A stretch of DNA of 39,167 bases, taken from NCBI GenBank assembly GCA_021774195.1, contig JAJFJJ010000061.1:1-39167 (forward strand), read 5' to 3'. The stretch comes from Nitrosomonas sp. (GTDB lineage Bacteria > Pseudomonadota > Gammaproteobacteria > Burkholderiales > Nitrosomonadaceae). Positions 26,855 through 36,468 of this stretch are shown piece after piece (positions within the stretch are counted from its first letter, which is position 1; the number at the start of each line of letters is the position of its first letter). The notes beneath the pieces are model-generated. The model was not told the DNA's origin. It searched no databases and saw only the letters and a program-made list of their open reading frames with translations. The position numbers and the translations under genes are program-made.

Positions 26855-28479
26855 TGGGGGCCGGCGGCAGTTCCATCCCGACGTATCTCAGCCACACCTT
26901 GGAAATCACCGGAAGTCTGGCACTTTAGAACGGCATGGATAGCGCCTAAATAAAAGGAATACGGTTCCTTACGAGCTATTTTATAGCCGACACTTTCAAG
27001 ATAGGAAATTACTGCAGGGTCATAACGATCAGCCTCTAGGCTGAGGGTTCCACCGATGGAGCAATGCAGTCTGGGGTGGGTCATGGCTTGATCAATCGGC
27101 AGATCGGCATCGATAATATGTGAAAGAAACTGGCTGATAGCGGAAAATATTCTTTCACTTCCAGGGCTCCCGGCAATTAGCCAGGGCTTATTATTATGAA
27201 AAACAAGTACGGGTGACACCGAACTCCATGGAATCGCATTGGGTCGGAGATAATACGGATGTGATGGATCTTTTGTTTCCAGCGCACTCATGTAATTATT
27301 GTAGAGAAACCCAAGCCCACGGGCTGCAGACCTTGATCCATATACGCGTTCAATCGACTGAGTAATACCCACCGCATTGCCATCTTTGTCCATGACCGAA
27401 AGATGCGTGGTATCGCTTTCCGCTGGATAGGGATCTACCATGGGCAGCGTAGGATCAATTTGATCCCGAATGGATGAAGACAGTGCCTTGGCATATTCTC
27501 GGCTTAAAATTTTCTTTTCATCTAAGGTTTGGGGATAGGTGTTGGGATCAAAAGGCCGTTCCTTTCGGTTGATTAATGCTTTCCTAAAAGTTTCCGCCAT
27601 AAAATGAAATGATTCTGGTGAAGCTTTTTTGAGAAACTTTGATGGTAGATTATTCAGCATCAATAACACTAAGAGAAGTGTTCTTCCTGAGGTTGGTGGT
27701 GGGCAGGAGAATACCTGTGTATTGCGGTATTTTCTTTTCAACGGTCTGCGTTCCACTGGCCAAGGAATTAATGCAAGATCTTCTGCGCGCAGGAAACCAC
27801 CATGGTCACGCATATCTTCATCTATTTTTTGTGCAATTTCTCCCAAATAAAATGGGTGAACACCTTCAAACGCAATATTCTCGAGCAAATTTGCTAAATC
27901 ATCTTGTTGAAACAGGTCGCCTTCATTATAGGGTTGACCATTCTTGAGAAAATAATCAGCACCAGATTTTGAATCGACACTATGAAATGCTTCCATCTCA
28001 CGTGTCTGAAGCGTATGTTGAAGCTGAGTAATGGCATAACCGGTTCTGGCAATGTGTATGGCCGGTTCAAGAATCGTCTTCCAGCGCAACTTTCCGTAAC
28101 GAAAGTGCATGTGGCCAAGGACAGCAGGTGTGCTCGGGACCGTTGTCGCTCGATAACCGGTAAATCGCTCTGTTTTTTCGATGCTGTCCATGTGCGTCAA
28201 GGAAGGAACCCGACTGGAACCATCAATGGCAATTGTTTTGCCATTGATGTGCATGAGTGCCATGGACTGACCGCCGATGCCGCTGGCTTGTGGTTCACAC
28301 ACGCATAATGCAAAGGCTGCTGCACAGGCTGCATCAACCGCATTGCCACCTTGCTCCAACATTTGCACACCAGCTGCCGTCGCTTCTGGAAAAGCGGTAG
28401 AAACCATTCCTTTTGTTGAGATAGCAGATTTTCCGTCTTCGCTAGGACGAAATTTTTTCTCAACGGTACTAATAATCAT
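26851..28479 (-). CDS. Gamma-glutamyltransferase family protein, apparently cytosolic
   Basis: A 542-residue N-terminal-nucleophile hydrolase. The autoprocessing site and catalytic Thr are present (SDTTHLSVMDKDGNAV, nucleophile T357), as are GGNAVDAACAAAFAL near the N-terminus and GSPGSERI near the C-terminus. Most bacterial GGTs are exported, but this one starts with a charged MIISTVEKKFRPSED and has no signal peptide. It is probably cytosolic and may act on a gamma-glutamyl product of the neighbouring ATP-grasp ligase; that is inference. It overlaps both neighbours by 4 nt. Confidence 0.94.
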   Translation of the reverse strand: MIISTVEKKFRPSEDGKSAISTKGMVSTAFPEATAAGVQMLEQGGNAVDAACAAAFALCVCEPQASGIGGQSMALMHINGKTIAIDGSSRVPSLTHMDSIEKTERFTGYRATTVPSTPAVLGHMHFRYGKLRWKTILEPAIHIARTGYAITQLQHTLQTREMEAFHSVDSKSGADYFLKNGQPYNEGDLFQQDDLANLLENIAFEGVHPFYLGEIAQKIDEDMRDHGGFLRAEDLALIPWPVERRPLKRKYRNTQVFSCPPPTSGRTLLLVLLMLNNLPSKFLKKASPESFHFMAETFRKALINRKERPFDPNTYPQTLDEKKILSREYAKALSSSIRDQIDPTLPMVDPYPAESDTTHLSVMDKDGNAVGITQSIERVYGSRSAARGLGFLYNNYMSALETKDPSHPYYLRPNAIPWSSVSPVLVFHNNKPWLIAGSPGSERIFSAISQFLSHIIDADLPIDQAMTHPRLHCSIGGTLSLEADRYDPAVISYLESVGYKIARKEPYSFYLGAIHAVLKCQTSGDFQGVAEIRRDGTAAGPQ

Positions 28480-30683
28480 GATTTAAAGTTATTTTCAGCG
28501 CGATGAATAGTGAGTGCCAATAAAACCGCTCGATCAATTAAGCTGTCTCGAACAACATATTCATCTTTTCTTCCGATATTCCCAGTGACAGGACCAAATC
28601 CATCAAGAGATGGAATCTCATCAGGTACATGGCTTAATGAAGTGCCAATATCACCGTGCGATTTCTTGGTGCGAACTTCGACGATTTTTGCCAATTGTTC
28701 GATTTTTTTGTAAAAAGACAAATCATCTTCAGATTCCAATAACGGTCTACGTTGGTGCCCACGAGTAATATGCACATGAATAGGCCATTTGGGATCAGAT
28801 TTAAATAGCTGGTACACTTCTTTTTCGAGATTATCTTTCTGCTGAGGCTGTGGATAATGAATGCGGAATGAAAGTGACACGTGATCAGGTGCCGTGTCTT
28901 CTCCACCTTGGGTTTTTATGTTGGTGATAATGACCGAAATACCCGTTTCTTTGATGCCAATCTTCTGAAGCTTTGAGATTTTATCGCTGACATAGAGTAA
29001 CGGATCAGTTTGTTTGTCTGTTAGTTTAGCGTTAATTTTATCCGAGGAACGGTTAATTTCAATGCTGTAACGCAAGATTCCTGAACAGGAAGTAATGATT
29101 TCTCCGGCTAGACCAGCGCCTCCCAGACCAATCACATAAGAGGATTTTCGGGAAAGTTCTTCAATCAACGGCTTGGAAGAGCGCCCACTGAGTGATTCGT
29201 CAGAGATAAGAAGAATTCCACATTTTACTTTTTTTAAGTTTCGCGTGTAATGCAGTGCTCGCAAAGCACTAAGTAAAGTGGCCAGCCCCCCTTTTCCTCT
29301 AGATACACCAGAACCATAAATTCTTCCCCGCTCTTCCCGAAATGGCACAAAATCAGAAAAGGGAATGGCATTGTCCAGATTGCCCAATATCAATATATCG
29401 TTATGATCACTGGCGTGATTGCTAAAATATAAATTATTAGCAAATTCCGCACGCGGAAAAACTTGACGCTGAAACTTGAGATTCTGAATTTGATTAGCAA
29501 TCCAACGACCAAATGAATTAATGCCTTCAATATTATGCACGTAAGAATTAATGCTAACCATTTTGGCGAGGTCTTCTTCCATGGTGCCCAAATTGCCGCG
29601 CAGGTAGCTTCGAAGTCGTACATTGATAGGCAGTTTATTGTTTTTTGCTGAACTTTGAGAGAGCAGCTTCTCGTCAGTCGATATTTGATCAATTTGTTGG
29701 CTTCCAAAATACCGTTCGACAGCAACATCCAGCATTCGGTTAACCAAAGAATCATAGGTGTACCCAGCTGCTTTGGCAGCTGTTACGTAAGATCCTGTAA
29801 ATCCCAGGCTAGCCATAGAATTTAATTCCAGCACATAGAGATTGTTGTTTTCATCCATGCGGAAATCAATTCGGCAAAAATCATAAATCCCTAGAACATG
29901 GGCCGTTTCTTTGGCAAGCCGTCTCAATTCTTCGGCTAGGTTGTCTTCAACGAGCGCTGGGCATATTTTCGCTTTGGGGGTTTTTAATTTGTCATCCAGG
30001 CTTTGAATTGCATTGGGGTCTCCTTCCAAGTCAATCTCAACAATTGGCAAAGTTTCAGGGTCTTGGTTACCTAAAACGCCAACAGCAAATTCACGTCCCG
30101 GAATGAATTTTTCTACCAAAACGGGTTGATTAAATTCCTTGACTAAATTGCTGATGGCTACTTGCAGTGCTTTTTTATTATCAAGCACTTCAATACCCAT
30201 GGATACCGCTTCCATTTTGGGTTTTATAATGACTGGATAGGGAAGGTCATCGGGAACCAGGTCAGGTGACATAAGAACCCAGAAAGGTGCCGTTGGGAGT
30301 CCACTTGATTCGAGCATCATTTTGGTCGTTACTTTATCTAGTGCAACGCCATGTCCGGCAGGGCTTGATCCGACATAAGGGATGCCGCTCATTTCCAGTA
30401 GGGAGGGAATGTGAGTATAGCGGCTGACACCCTGTAAGCCATAAGCCATATTAAATACCATTCCAGGCTTTTCACCTTGTACAACGCGTGGCATAAAATT
30501 GGTCAGTTTTTCAATGACATTGATGTTGCCCTCAATGATGCGAACATTGTGGCCGCCTTTTTCCAATGCGGATGCAACCCGTTCAACGGTTTGCGGATTA
30601 TAGACTTCCCGATTCTGCATGCCGAAAACATTGATGACACCATCCACATCCTGGCTTTTATTGTAAATAACTGCGACTCTCAT
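28476..30683 (-). CDS. D-Ala-D-Ala-ligase-like ATP-grasp fused to degenerate M20 peptidase
   Basis: A 735-residue fusion. Residues 1-325 form a Ddl-like ATP-grasp ligase: VIIKPKMEAVSMGIEVL (~151-167), VEKFIPGREFAVGVLG (~190-205) and the metal-binding RIDF...VLELNSMASLGFTG (271-297). Residues ~355-730 align with M20 peptidases, but each zinc-ligand position is changed: N435 for His (LGNLDNA), R462 for Asp (GVSRGKGG), S497 for Glu (SDESLSG), G521 for Glu/Asp (VIGLGGAG) and R705 for His (NIGRKDEYV). The general-base Glu (E496) and one Asp (D437) remain. The second half is therefore probably a binding or dimerisation module, not a protease. It heads the operon with the gamma-glutamyltransferase. 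The ligase substrate is unknown. Confidence 0.85.
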   Translation of the reverse strand: MRVAVIYNKSQDVDGVINVFGMQNREVYNPQTVERVASALEKGGHNVRIIEGNINVIEKLTNFMPRVVQGEKPGMVFNMAYGLQGVSRYTHIPSLLEMSGIPYVGSSPAGHGVALDKVTTKMMLESSGLPTAPFWVLMSPDLVPDDLPYPVIIKPKMEAVSMGIEVLDNKKALQVAISNLVKEFNQPVLVEKFIPGREFAVGVLGNQDPETLPIVEIDLEGDPNAIQSLDDKLKTPKAKICPALVEDNLAEELRRLAKETAHVLGIYDFCRIDFRMDENNNLYVLELNSMASLGFTGSYVTAAKAAGYTYDSLVNRMLDVAVERYFGSQQIDQISTDEKLLSQSSAKNNKLPINVRLRSYLRGNLGTMEEDLAKMVSINSYVHNIEGINSFGRWIANQIQNLKFQRQVFPRAEFANNLYFSNHASDHNDILILGNLDNAIPFSDFVPFREERGRIYGSGVSRGKGGLATLLSALRALHYTRNLKKVKCGILLISDESLSGRSSKPLIEELSRKSSYVIGLGGAGLAGEIITSCSGILRYSIEINRSSDKINAKLTDKQTDPLLYVSDKISKLQKIGIKETGISVIITNIKTQGGEDTAPDHVSLSFRIHYPQPQQKDNLEKEVYQLFKSDPKWPIHVHITRGHQRRPLLESEDDLSFYKKIEQLAKIVEVRTKKSHGDIGTSLSHVPDEIPSLDGFGPVTGNIGRKDEYVVRDSLIDRAVLLALTIHRAENNFKS

Positions 30684-30763
30684 GGGTGAATCCTTGGAGA
30701 TTAAGAATTAAGAGGAATTTGTCCTCAAAATATAGTAGCAAAATTAAATAGCTGTTAACTTCG

Positions 30764-31592
30764 TTAGTGCTTTCGGTAGGTTTGTTCCAAAACGCCGAAA
30801 GTTATTTGTTGTTCTAACTCGGTTGCTTTTTCAGTAGGGCAAAAAACAATAATTGTGATTATATGCTTAGCATATTCATTAGTGCTAATAATTATTCGCG
30901 GTTCAGCCCCTGGAAAATCCACGCCGGTATGTTTTTCTATATAAGTGTTATATCGTTTAGCGACTTCAATGAATTCAATGGAAAAACTATCGATCTCTGC
31001 AGCAATCCAGTCACATAGTTTGGATACATTAACACTTGGTTCAATAACAATATCAAAACTGTGAAACACGTAGCGTTTGGAGAAATTCAGGTTTTTTTAC
31101 AGGCTCGGATAAAAACAGACTATTAGGAACTGTAATTGTCTTGCCTGTATAGGTGTAATTATTAGGGATTTTATCAAGTTCCTGCAAAGTTGTGGAGAAA
31201 ATATTGTAGTCAATGACTTCGCCTCTATGTGGACCCACTTCTATCCAGTCATTAATAGAAAATGTACCAGAACCTGCGCGCATTAATGCGCCACTAAAAC
31301 ACAAAATCAGTTCTTTTGTTGCGATCACCAATGCCAATGCCACGGCGGCAATTGAAAAAGCAAAATTACTGAATTCTGACCACCAAATACTAAATAAACC
31401 AATAAAAATGATTGACCAAGTAAGATTCTTAACTCGGGTTGTCCACTGTCTTTGTCTTTCAGATAGAATGGAACTATTACGTTTGATGAAATGAATGAAG
31501 ATGATTCGAACTAACAACAACAACACAATTAATAGGCAACTTTGTAATGATTTGTTGTTTAGTAGAATAATGGGTAGTTCATGAAGCGTCAT
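30764..31592 (-). pseudogene. Small MscS-family channel, frameshifted
   Basis: The first part (31592-31053) encodes membrane helices, a pore-like helix (ALVIATKELILCFSGALMR) and the MscS beta-domain (INDWIEVGPHRGEVIDYN...ITVPNSLF). The second part (30764 to ~31075) encodes the C-terminal alpha/beta domain (FHSFDIVIEPSVN). They meet near 31079-31080, where removing one base of a CC pair (minus strand) gives PEFLKRYVFHSFDI and one continuous protein of about 275 residues. It is therefore one gene with a 1-nt frameshift or a sequencing error. It lies upstream of the ATP-grasp/GGT operon on the same strand. Confidence 0.8.
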
Positions 31593-31819
31593 AATCTTGG
31601 CTTATAGTTAGGCATAAAGGATAGATATTTGATGTAATGAAGTTTATATCATGCCCTAAATGTGAGGCTTCTTGTAAGTTAAGTACTCAAGCTTCGGAGT
31701 TCATTTTTAGCGATAATATTATTTCAAATCATCGATTAATAACAAATATAATCCTTTGGAGTGGTGAAATTCGGTTTATTGTCCCTTTTTTGGTCCAAAG
31801 CCCCCGACTTCTGGCGGAA
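31593..31819 (+). other. Spacer with possible zinc-ribbon gene fragment
   Basis: A frame from the ATG at 31637 reads MKFISCPKCEASCKL and runs into the transposase remnant. The CPKC start looks like the beginning of a zinc-ribbon protein that may have been interrupted by the insertion. Only about 55 codons precede the transposase, so this is weak. Confidence 0.25.
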
Positions 31820-32240
31820 AAAGGCTATACAACTGGTTGTTACCAATTGTTTGGACACCTAAATATCGACACAAGGTTCTGCGAGGAGAAATACGAGAAA
31901 GGGTTTGCACAATTGTTCGCCAAGTTTGTAAGGAGATGGGCGTGACGATTGTGCATGGTATATTGTCGGCAAATCATGTGCATATGTTCGTAGAGATACC
32001 GCCGCACATTGCTGTTAGTCGTTTTGTGCAACTAGTGAAGGGACGATCTTCACGAGAAGTTCAGCAGGAGTTTCCAGCATTGCACAAACGATATTGGGGG
32101 CAGCGTTTCTGGGCCAGCGGCTATTTTGTACGACAAGTGGTAACATCACTGACGAGATCATATTGCAGTACTTGGAAGAGCATTCAGAAAGTGCTAAAGG
32201 CTTCCAGCCCAAACTCGATCCTACCGGCGCCAGCCGATAG
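31820..32240 (+). pseudogene. tnpA: IS200/IS605-family TnpA transposase remnant
   Basis: The central frame (31837 on) reads IVWTPKYRHKVLRGEIRERV, then ILSANHVHMFVEIPPHIAVS with the HxH metal site of Y1 transposases, and KGRSSREVQQEFP...RYWGQRFWASGYF. The N-terminus (GYTTGC) sits in another frame after an apparent deletion near 31840. After GYF the catalytic-Tyr end (TSGNITDEIILQYLEEHSE) continues in a third frame because of a 1-nt loss near 32126, ending at the stop at 32238-32240. Two frameshifts make it non-functional. I could not define the element ends. Confidence 0.88.
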
Positions 32241-32393
32241 TGGTTCAGTGTTTTGACTCATTTGGTTTATAGTAAAATAAATGAGGTGTGCTGTTATACT
32301 GGTTTCTCAATAAAGGCCATTACTTTCGATAAGAACTTTATCAACAGGTTAACTGCTCTTTTTTACTGTCAAGTACCAGAATGATCATGTCTC

Positions 32394-35093
32394 TTAGTTA
32401 GACACTAATTCCCTTAATACATAAGGTAATATGCCGCCATGCTGATAATATTCCACCTCAATATTGGTATCAATACGGCATAGTAATGATGTTTCTTGCT
32501 GTGTGCCGTCTTGCTTATGGATGACTAGTTTAACTTCCTGCTGAGGTTGTACATTTTCTAAGCCAAGTATGTCAAAAGTGTCATTCGGTTCAATACCTAA
32601 TGATTGCACGCTTTCGTTGTTAGTGAATTGCAGTGGAAGAACGCCCATGCCGATCAGGTTGCTTCGGTGAATACGCTCGAAACTGGCAACGATGACGGCT
32701 TTTACACCAAGCAATTGAGTGCCTTTGGCTGCCCAGTCTCGGCTTGATCCGGTACCGTATTCTTTGCCACCAAATACAACCGTTGGAATACCTTGCGACT
32801 GGTATTTCATCGCAGCATCATAAATACTCATTGGTGTGGCTTCATGACCTTCATCACCTTGATAGAGGGTGATGCCACCTTCGCTACCGGGAATCATGAG
32901 GTTTTTAATACGGACATTGGCGAAGGTGCCACGCATCATGATTTCATGATTGCCTCGACGTGAACCATAGCTATTAAAATCTTTTTTTGCGACATGATTG
33001 CTCACTAAGTATTCTCCGGCTGGTGATGCTTCTTTAATCGCACCGGCAGGGCTGATATGGTCAGTGGTTACAGAGTCGCCGAAAATTCCCAGCGCATAGG
33101 CATTGCGAATGCTGTCGGCTTTGTTTGCGTCGCCTGATTGCATGGAGAAATCCTGGAAGAAGGGTGGTTCCGCAATATAGGTTGAGGTTGGCCAATTGTA
33201 GGTTTGACCGGTGACAGCAGTTACTTCATTCCAGAGGGGGTGGTCTTTGGTTAAATTACCATATAGTCGGCGGAATGTATCTGCGTTGGTGGCGAATTTT
33301 AACAGTGCATGGATTTCTTCACTACTTGGCCAAACATCTTTGAGCCAGACCGGGTTGCCATCCTTGTCAGTGCCCAAAGGCTCAGCAGTTAAGTCTTTCA
33401 GAATGGTGCCGACAATCGCATAGGCGACCACTAGAGGCGGTGAGGAAAGGAAATTAGCGCGGATGTTCGCGTGAATGCGGGCCTCAAAATTTCGATTGCC
33501 TGATAATACGGCCGCACAAATCAAATCGTTCTCAACAATTGCTTTCTCTATCGGTTCCGCTAATGGGCCGGTATTTCCGATACAGGTGGTGCATCCATAA
33601 CCCGCCAGGTTAAAGCCCAGTTGTTCGAGATAAGGGAGTAAACCTGTTGCGGTCAGATAGTCGGTAACTACCCTTGAGCCGGGTGCCAATGAGGTTTTGA
33701 TATGGGGCTTTACAGATAGGCCTTTTTCGACCGCTTTTTTCGCTAACAATCCGGCAGCGATTAACACACTCGGGTTGGATGTATTTGTGCATGATGTAAT
33801 CGCCGCAATTAACACATCACCGTGTCCGATTTCATTCGCCTCGCTTGGGAAGCGTTGGCCGATATCAGCGTCTTGTTTACCAAATCCGCCTTCAGAAACC
33901 GGTTGGTTGAAAAGCGTATTAAATTGCGTTTTGACATTGGCCAGATCAATACGGTCTTGTGGTCGTCTTGGGCCCGCTAGTGATGGTGATACCGTGCCCA
34001 AATCAAGTGCCAACTCTTGCGTGTAGTCAATGTCACCTTTGCGTGGAATGCCATACATTTGCTGCGCTTTGAAATATGCTTGGAATGCGGTGATTTCTTC
34101 ATCACTGCGTCCAGTACCTTGGAAATATTCTATGGTGGCGTCATCAACTGGGAAGAAACCCATTGTTGCGCCATATTCAGGCGCCATATTAGCAATGGTG
34201 GCACGGTCAGGTAGCGTCAGTGATGCCGTGCCTTCTCCAAAGAACTCGACAAATTTACCGACCACATTCGCTGATCGAAGCATCTCGGTAATGGTCAGTA
34301 CCAAATCGGTTGCAGTAACGCCTTCACGTAATTGCCCGGTTAAATTTACGCCGATGACATCGGGCGTCAAGAAATAAACCGGTTGCCCTAGCATGCCTGC
34401 TTCCGCTTCAATGCCGCCCACGCCCCACCCAACGACGCCGATGCCGTTAATCATCGTGGTGTGTGAATCAGTACCGACCAAAGTGTCGGGGAAGATTACA
34501 CCGTCTTTTTGGTGCACACCGCGGGCGAGATACTCCAAATTGACTTGGTGCACAATGCCAATACCCGGCGGAACAACTTTGAAGGTATCAAAAGCTTGCA
34601 TGCCCCATTTGATAAATTGATAGCGCTCATTATTGCGTGCAAATTCGATTTCCATGTTTTTCTTGAGCGCATCTTTATTGCCGTAGTGATCCACTTGAAT
34701 AGAATGATCAACCACTAAGTCAACTGGAACCAATGGCTCAATCAGTTTAGGGTCTTTGCCCAACTTAGCGGTGGCGCTGCGCATGGCAGCCAGATCGACC
34801 AATAATGGTACACCGGTGAAATCTTGTAAGACAATACGTGAAACAACAAAAGGAATTTCGTTAGTTCTAGCGGCGTTTGGTTGCCAGCCAGCCAATTGTT
34901 TGACATGTTCCTGCGTTATTTTTTTGTCATCGTAATTTCGTAGTACAGACTCTAAAACAATTCGAATAGATACCGGAAGCCGGGAAATATTGCCAAGACC
35001 ACTTTCTTCAAGTGCTGGTAGTGAATAAAATTTTGCAGTACTGCCAGGAATTGTAGGGAGTTCTTGTAAGCTATTGAATAGATTGTGCGTCAT
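32394..35093 (-). CDS. acnA: Aconitate hydratase A
   Basis: An 899-residue cytosolic [4Fe-4S] enzyme interconverting citrate and isocitrate in the TCA cycle. The cluster ligands are C435 (TSCTNTSNP) and C501/C504 ([12 protein letters not shown]). The C-terminal swivel domain shows [31 protein letters not shown] and [13 protein letters not shown]. The length matches AcnA/IRP-type aconitases (~890), so it is not AcnB. It is monocistronic, with an AGGAA ribosome-binding site before the ATG. Confidence 0.97.
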   Translation of the reverse strand: MTHNLFNSLQELPTIPGSTAKFYSLPALEESGLGNISRLPVSIRIVLESVLRNYDDKKITQEHVKQLAGWQPNAARTNEIPFVVSRIVLQDFTGVPLLVDLAAMRSATAKLGKDPKLIEPLVPVDLVVDHSIQVDHYGNKDALKKNMEIEFARNNERYQFIKWGMQAFDTFKVVPPGIGIVHQVNLEYLARGVHQKDGVIFPDTLVGTDSHTTMINGIGVVGWGVGGIEAEAGMLGQPVYFLTPDVIGVNLTGQLREGVTATDLVLTITEMLRSANVVGKFVEFFGEGTASLTLPDRATIANMAPEYGATMGFFPVDDATIEYFQGTGRSDEEITAFQAYFKAQQMYGIPRKGDIDYTQELALDLGTVSPSLAGPRRPQDRIDLANVKTQFNTLFNQPVSEGGFGKQDADIGQRFPSEANEIGHGDVLIAAITSCTNTSNPSVLIAAGLLAKKAVEKGLSVKPHIKTSLAPGSRVVTDYLTATGLLPYLEQLGFNLAGYGCTTCIGNTGPLAEPIEKAIVENDLICAAVLSGNRNFEARIHANIRANFLSSPPLVVAYAIVGTILKDLTAEPLGTDKDGNPVWLKDVWPSSEEIHALLKFATNADTFRRLYGNLTKDHPLWNEVTAVTGQTYNWPTSTYIAEPPFFQDFSMQSGDANKADSIRNAYALGIFGDSVTTDHISPAGAIKEASPAGEYLVSNHVAKKDFNSYGSRRGNHEIMMRGTFANVRIKNLMIPGSEGGITLYQGDEGHEATPMSIYDAAMKYQSQGIPTVVFGGKEYGTGSSRDWAAKGTQLLGVKAVIVASFERIHRSNLIGMGVLPLQFTNNESVQSLGIEPNDTFDILGLENVQPQQEVKLVIHKQDGTQQETSLLCRIDTNIEVEYYQHGGILPYVLRELVSN

Positions 35094-35251
35094 TTGGAAT
35101 TCCTAGAAAGAATTGTATATAGCTATTGATTTCAGCGTAATAAAATTCATTTATGCTGAAACTTATGGCGTTTCAATGCGCGTATTTTATCATAGCAAGG
35201 ATGGCTGTAATACAGCCAGGCATCATGCTCAAGATTGTTTTAGTGGACCAA

Positions 35252-35458
35252 TTAATCCAGTCGAAAACCGATTTTTAGCTTAACTTGATAGTGGCCAATC
35301 TTGCCGTTCACAATATGCCCACGAGTTTCAACGACTTCGAACCAATCCAAGTTATGTAGGGATTGACTTGCTTTTGCAACAGCTTGCTCAATCGCATGAT
35401 CACTACTTTGGCTTGAAGAGCCGACTATTTCGACTACTTTGTAGACATGATCACCCAT
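35252..35458 (-). CDS. Dodecin family flavin-binding protein
   Basis: A 68-residue protein matching dodecin in length and motifs: VYKVVEIVGSSSQSSDHAIEQAVAKAS, then LDWFEVVETRGHI with the flavin-stacking Trp, and GKIGHYQVKLKIGFRLD at the end. Dodecins form hollow dodecamers that store or buffer flavins, sometimes CoA. An AAAGGA ribosome-binding site is present. It is divergent from the M48 lipoprotein gene and 158 bp from acnA. Confidence 0.93.
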   Translation of the reverse strand: MGDHVYKVVEIVGSSSQSSDHAIEQAVAKASQSLHNLDWFEVVETRGHIVNGKIGHYQVKLKIGFRLD

Positions 35459-35630
35459 AATTTCGTCCTTTAGATAGTTAGTGGAAGTTTGTTTTGTTGA
35501 TTAGTATTTACAAATGGTGTTCTTTCTGTCATTCAATTACGGTATAGAATACACTAAAAACATTAAGCGTTTATGCGATGGTATTTTGGATCACACCCAT
35601 TTTTCATAAAAACTAAAAAGGAAAGCGATT

Positions 35631-36416
35631 ATGAAGAGCAGATTGATATTGGTTTTGTTCCTGTTGGTGTTTCTAGTGGCTTGTGCAACAACACCAACCG
35701 GCAGGACTCAATTGGCTTTTATGCCGGATGATGAAGTGGATGCAATGGGGCTGCAGGCTTTTAATAACCTGAAACAAGAAAAAGAAATTAGTAGTAATAG
35801 TCGGGAGATTCAGTTTGTCCAGTGTATTACTGACGCGATCACAAATGAGGTTGATGGGTCTTGGGAAGTGGTGGTTTTTAATGATAATACCCTCAATGCT
35901 TTTGCGCTGCCGGGACGAAAAATTGGTGTTCATACCGGATTAATTGATCTGGTGGATAATCAAGATCAATTGGCGTCAGTGATTGGTCATGAGGTGGGCC
36001 ATGTGTTAGCCAAACATAGCAATGAGCGCATGTCCCAACAATTGGGTGCGCAAGTCGGGGTGTCATTGGTGGCTGCAATTGCCGCACCACAAACTGCAAT
36101 GGGGCAGACGGCAATCAGCTTGCTAGGGGTTGGTGCGCAGTACGGAATAATCATGCCATTTAGCCGTTTGCATGAAAGTGAGGCAGATACGATTGGCCTT
36201 GAGTTGATGGCTAAGGCAGGGTTTAATCCAAGAGAAAGCATAACCTTATGGCAAAAAATGGCGCAGGCCAGCCAAGGGGCGCAACCGGCTGAGTTTTTGT
36301 CAACTCACCCATCGCATGCAACGCGTATAGACGATTTGCAGGCGGAGATGTCCGAAACTATAAAATTACAGCAGCAAGCTAATGCGGCTGGTAAGAACCC
36401 GAATTGTCAAAAGTAA
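35631..36416 (+). CDS. M48-family metalloprotease lipoprotein (LoiP/BepA-like)
   Basis: A 261-residue lipoprotein with lipobox FLVAC (Cys18). The zinc site HEVGH is at 120-124 and the third ligand is E184 in HESEAD, both typical of M48. A family-typical FNDNTLNAFALPGRKIGVHTG stretch is at ~83-103. It resembles LoiP (YggG), an outer-membrane-associated protease for misfolded envelope proteins, and lacks the TPR region of BepA. An AAAGGAAAG ribosome-binding site is present, and a good intrinsic terminator follows 4 bp after the stop. Confidence 0.93.
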   Translation: MKSRLILVLFLLVFLVACATTPTGRTQLAFMPDDEVDAMGLQAFNNLKQEKEISSNSREIQFVQCITDAITNEVDGSWEVVVFNDNTLNAFALPGRKIGVHTGLIDLVDNQDQLASVIGHEVGHVLAKHSNERMSQQLGAQVGVSLVAAIAAPQTAMGQTAISLLGVGAQYGIIMPFSRLHESEADTIGLELMAKAGFNPRESITLWQKMAQASQGAQPAEFLSTHPSHATRIDDLQAEMSETIKLQQQANAAGKNPNCQK

Positions 36417-36420
36417 TTAG

Positions 36421-36457
36421 TGCTCCGTCAATATCAAGTAGACGGAGCATTAAGTTG
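36421..36457 (+). terminator. Rho-independent terminator of M48 gene
   Basis: A perfect 9-bp GC-containing stem, TGCTCCGTC (36421-36429) with GACGGAGCA (36441-36449), has an 11-base loop and is followed by a T-rich tract (GTTTTT). It may also stop transcripts of the convergent VOC gene. Confidence 0.82.
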
Positions 36458-36468
36458 TTTTTAATTGC

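Noticed and set aside
33697-34377. Plus-strand frames opposite acnA
   Set aside because: They are antisense shadows of a strongly conserved gene.
35210-35226. Terminator for dodecin (GGCTGT/ACAGCC hairpin)
   Set aside because: The short stem has no T-tract on the minus strand, so I do not call it.
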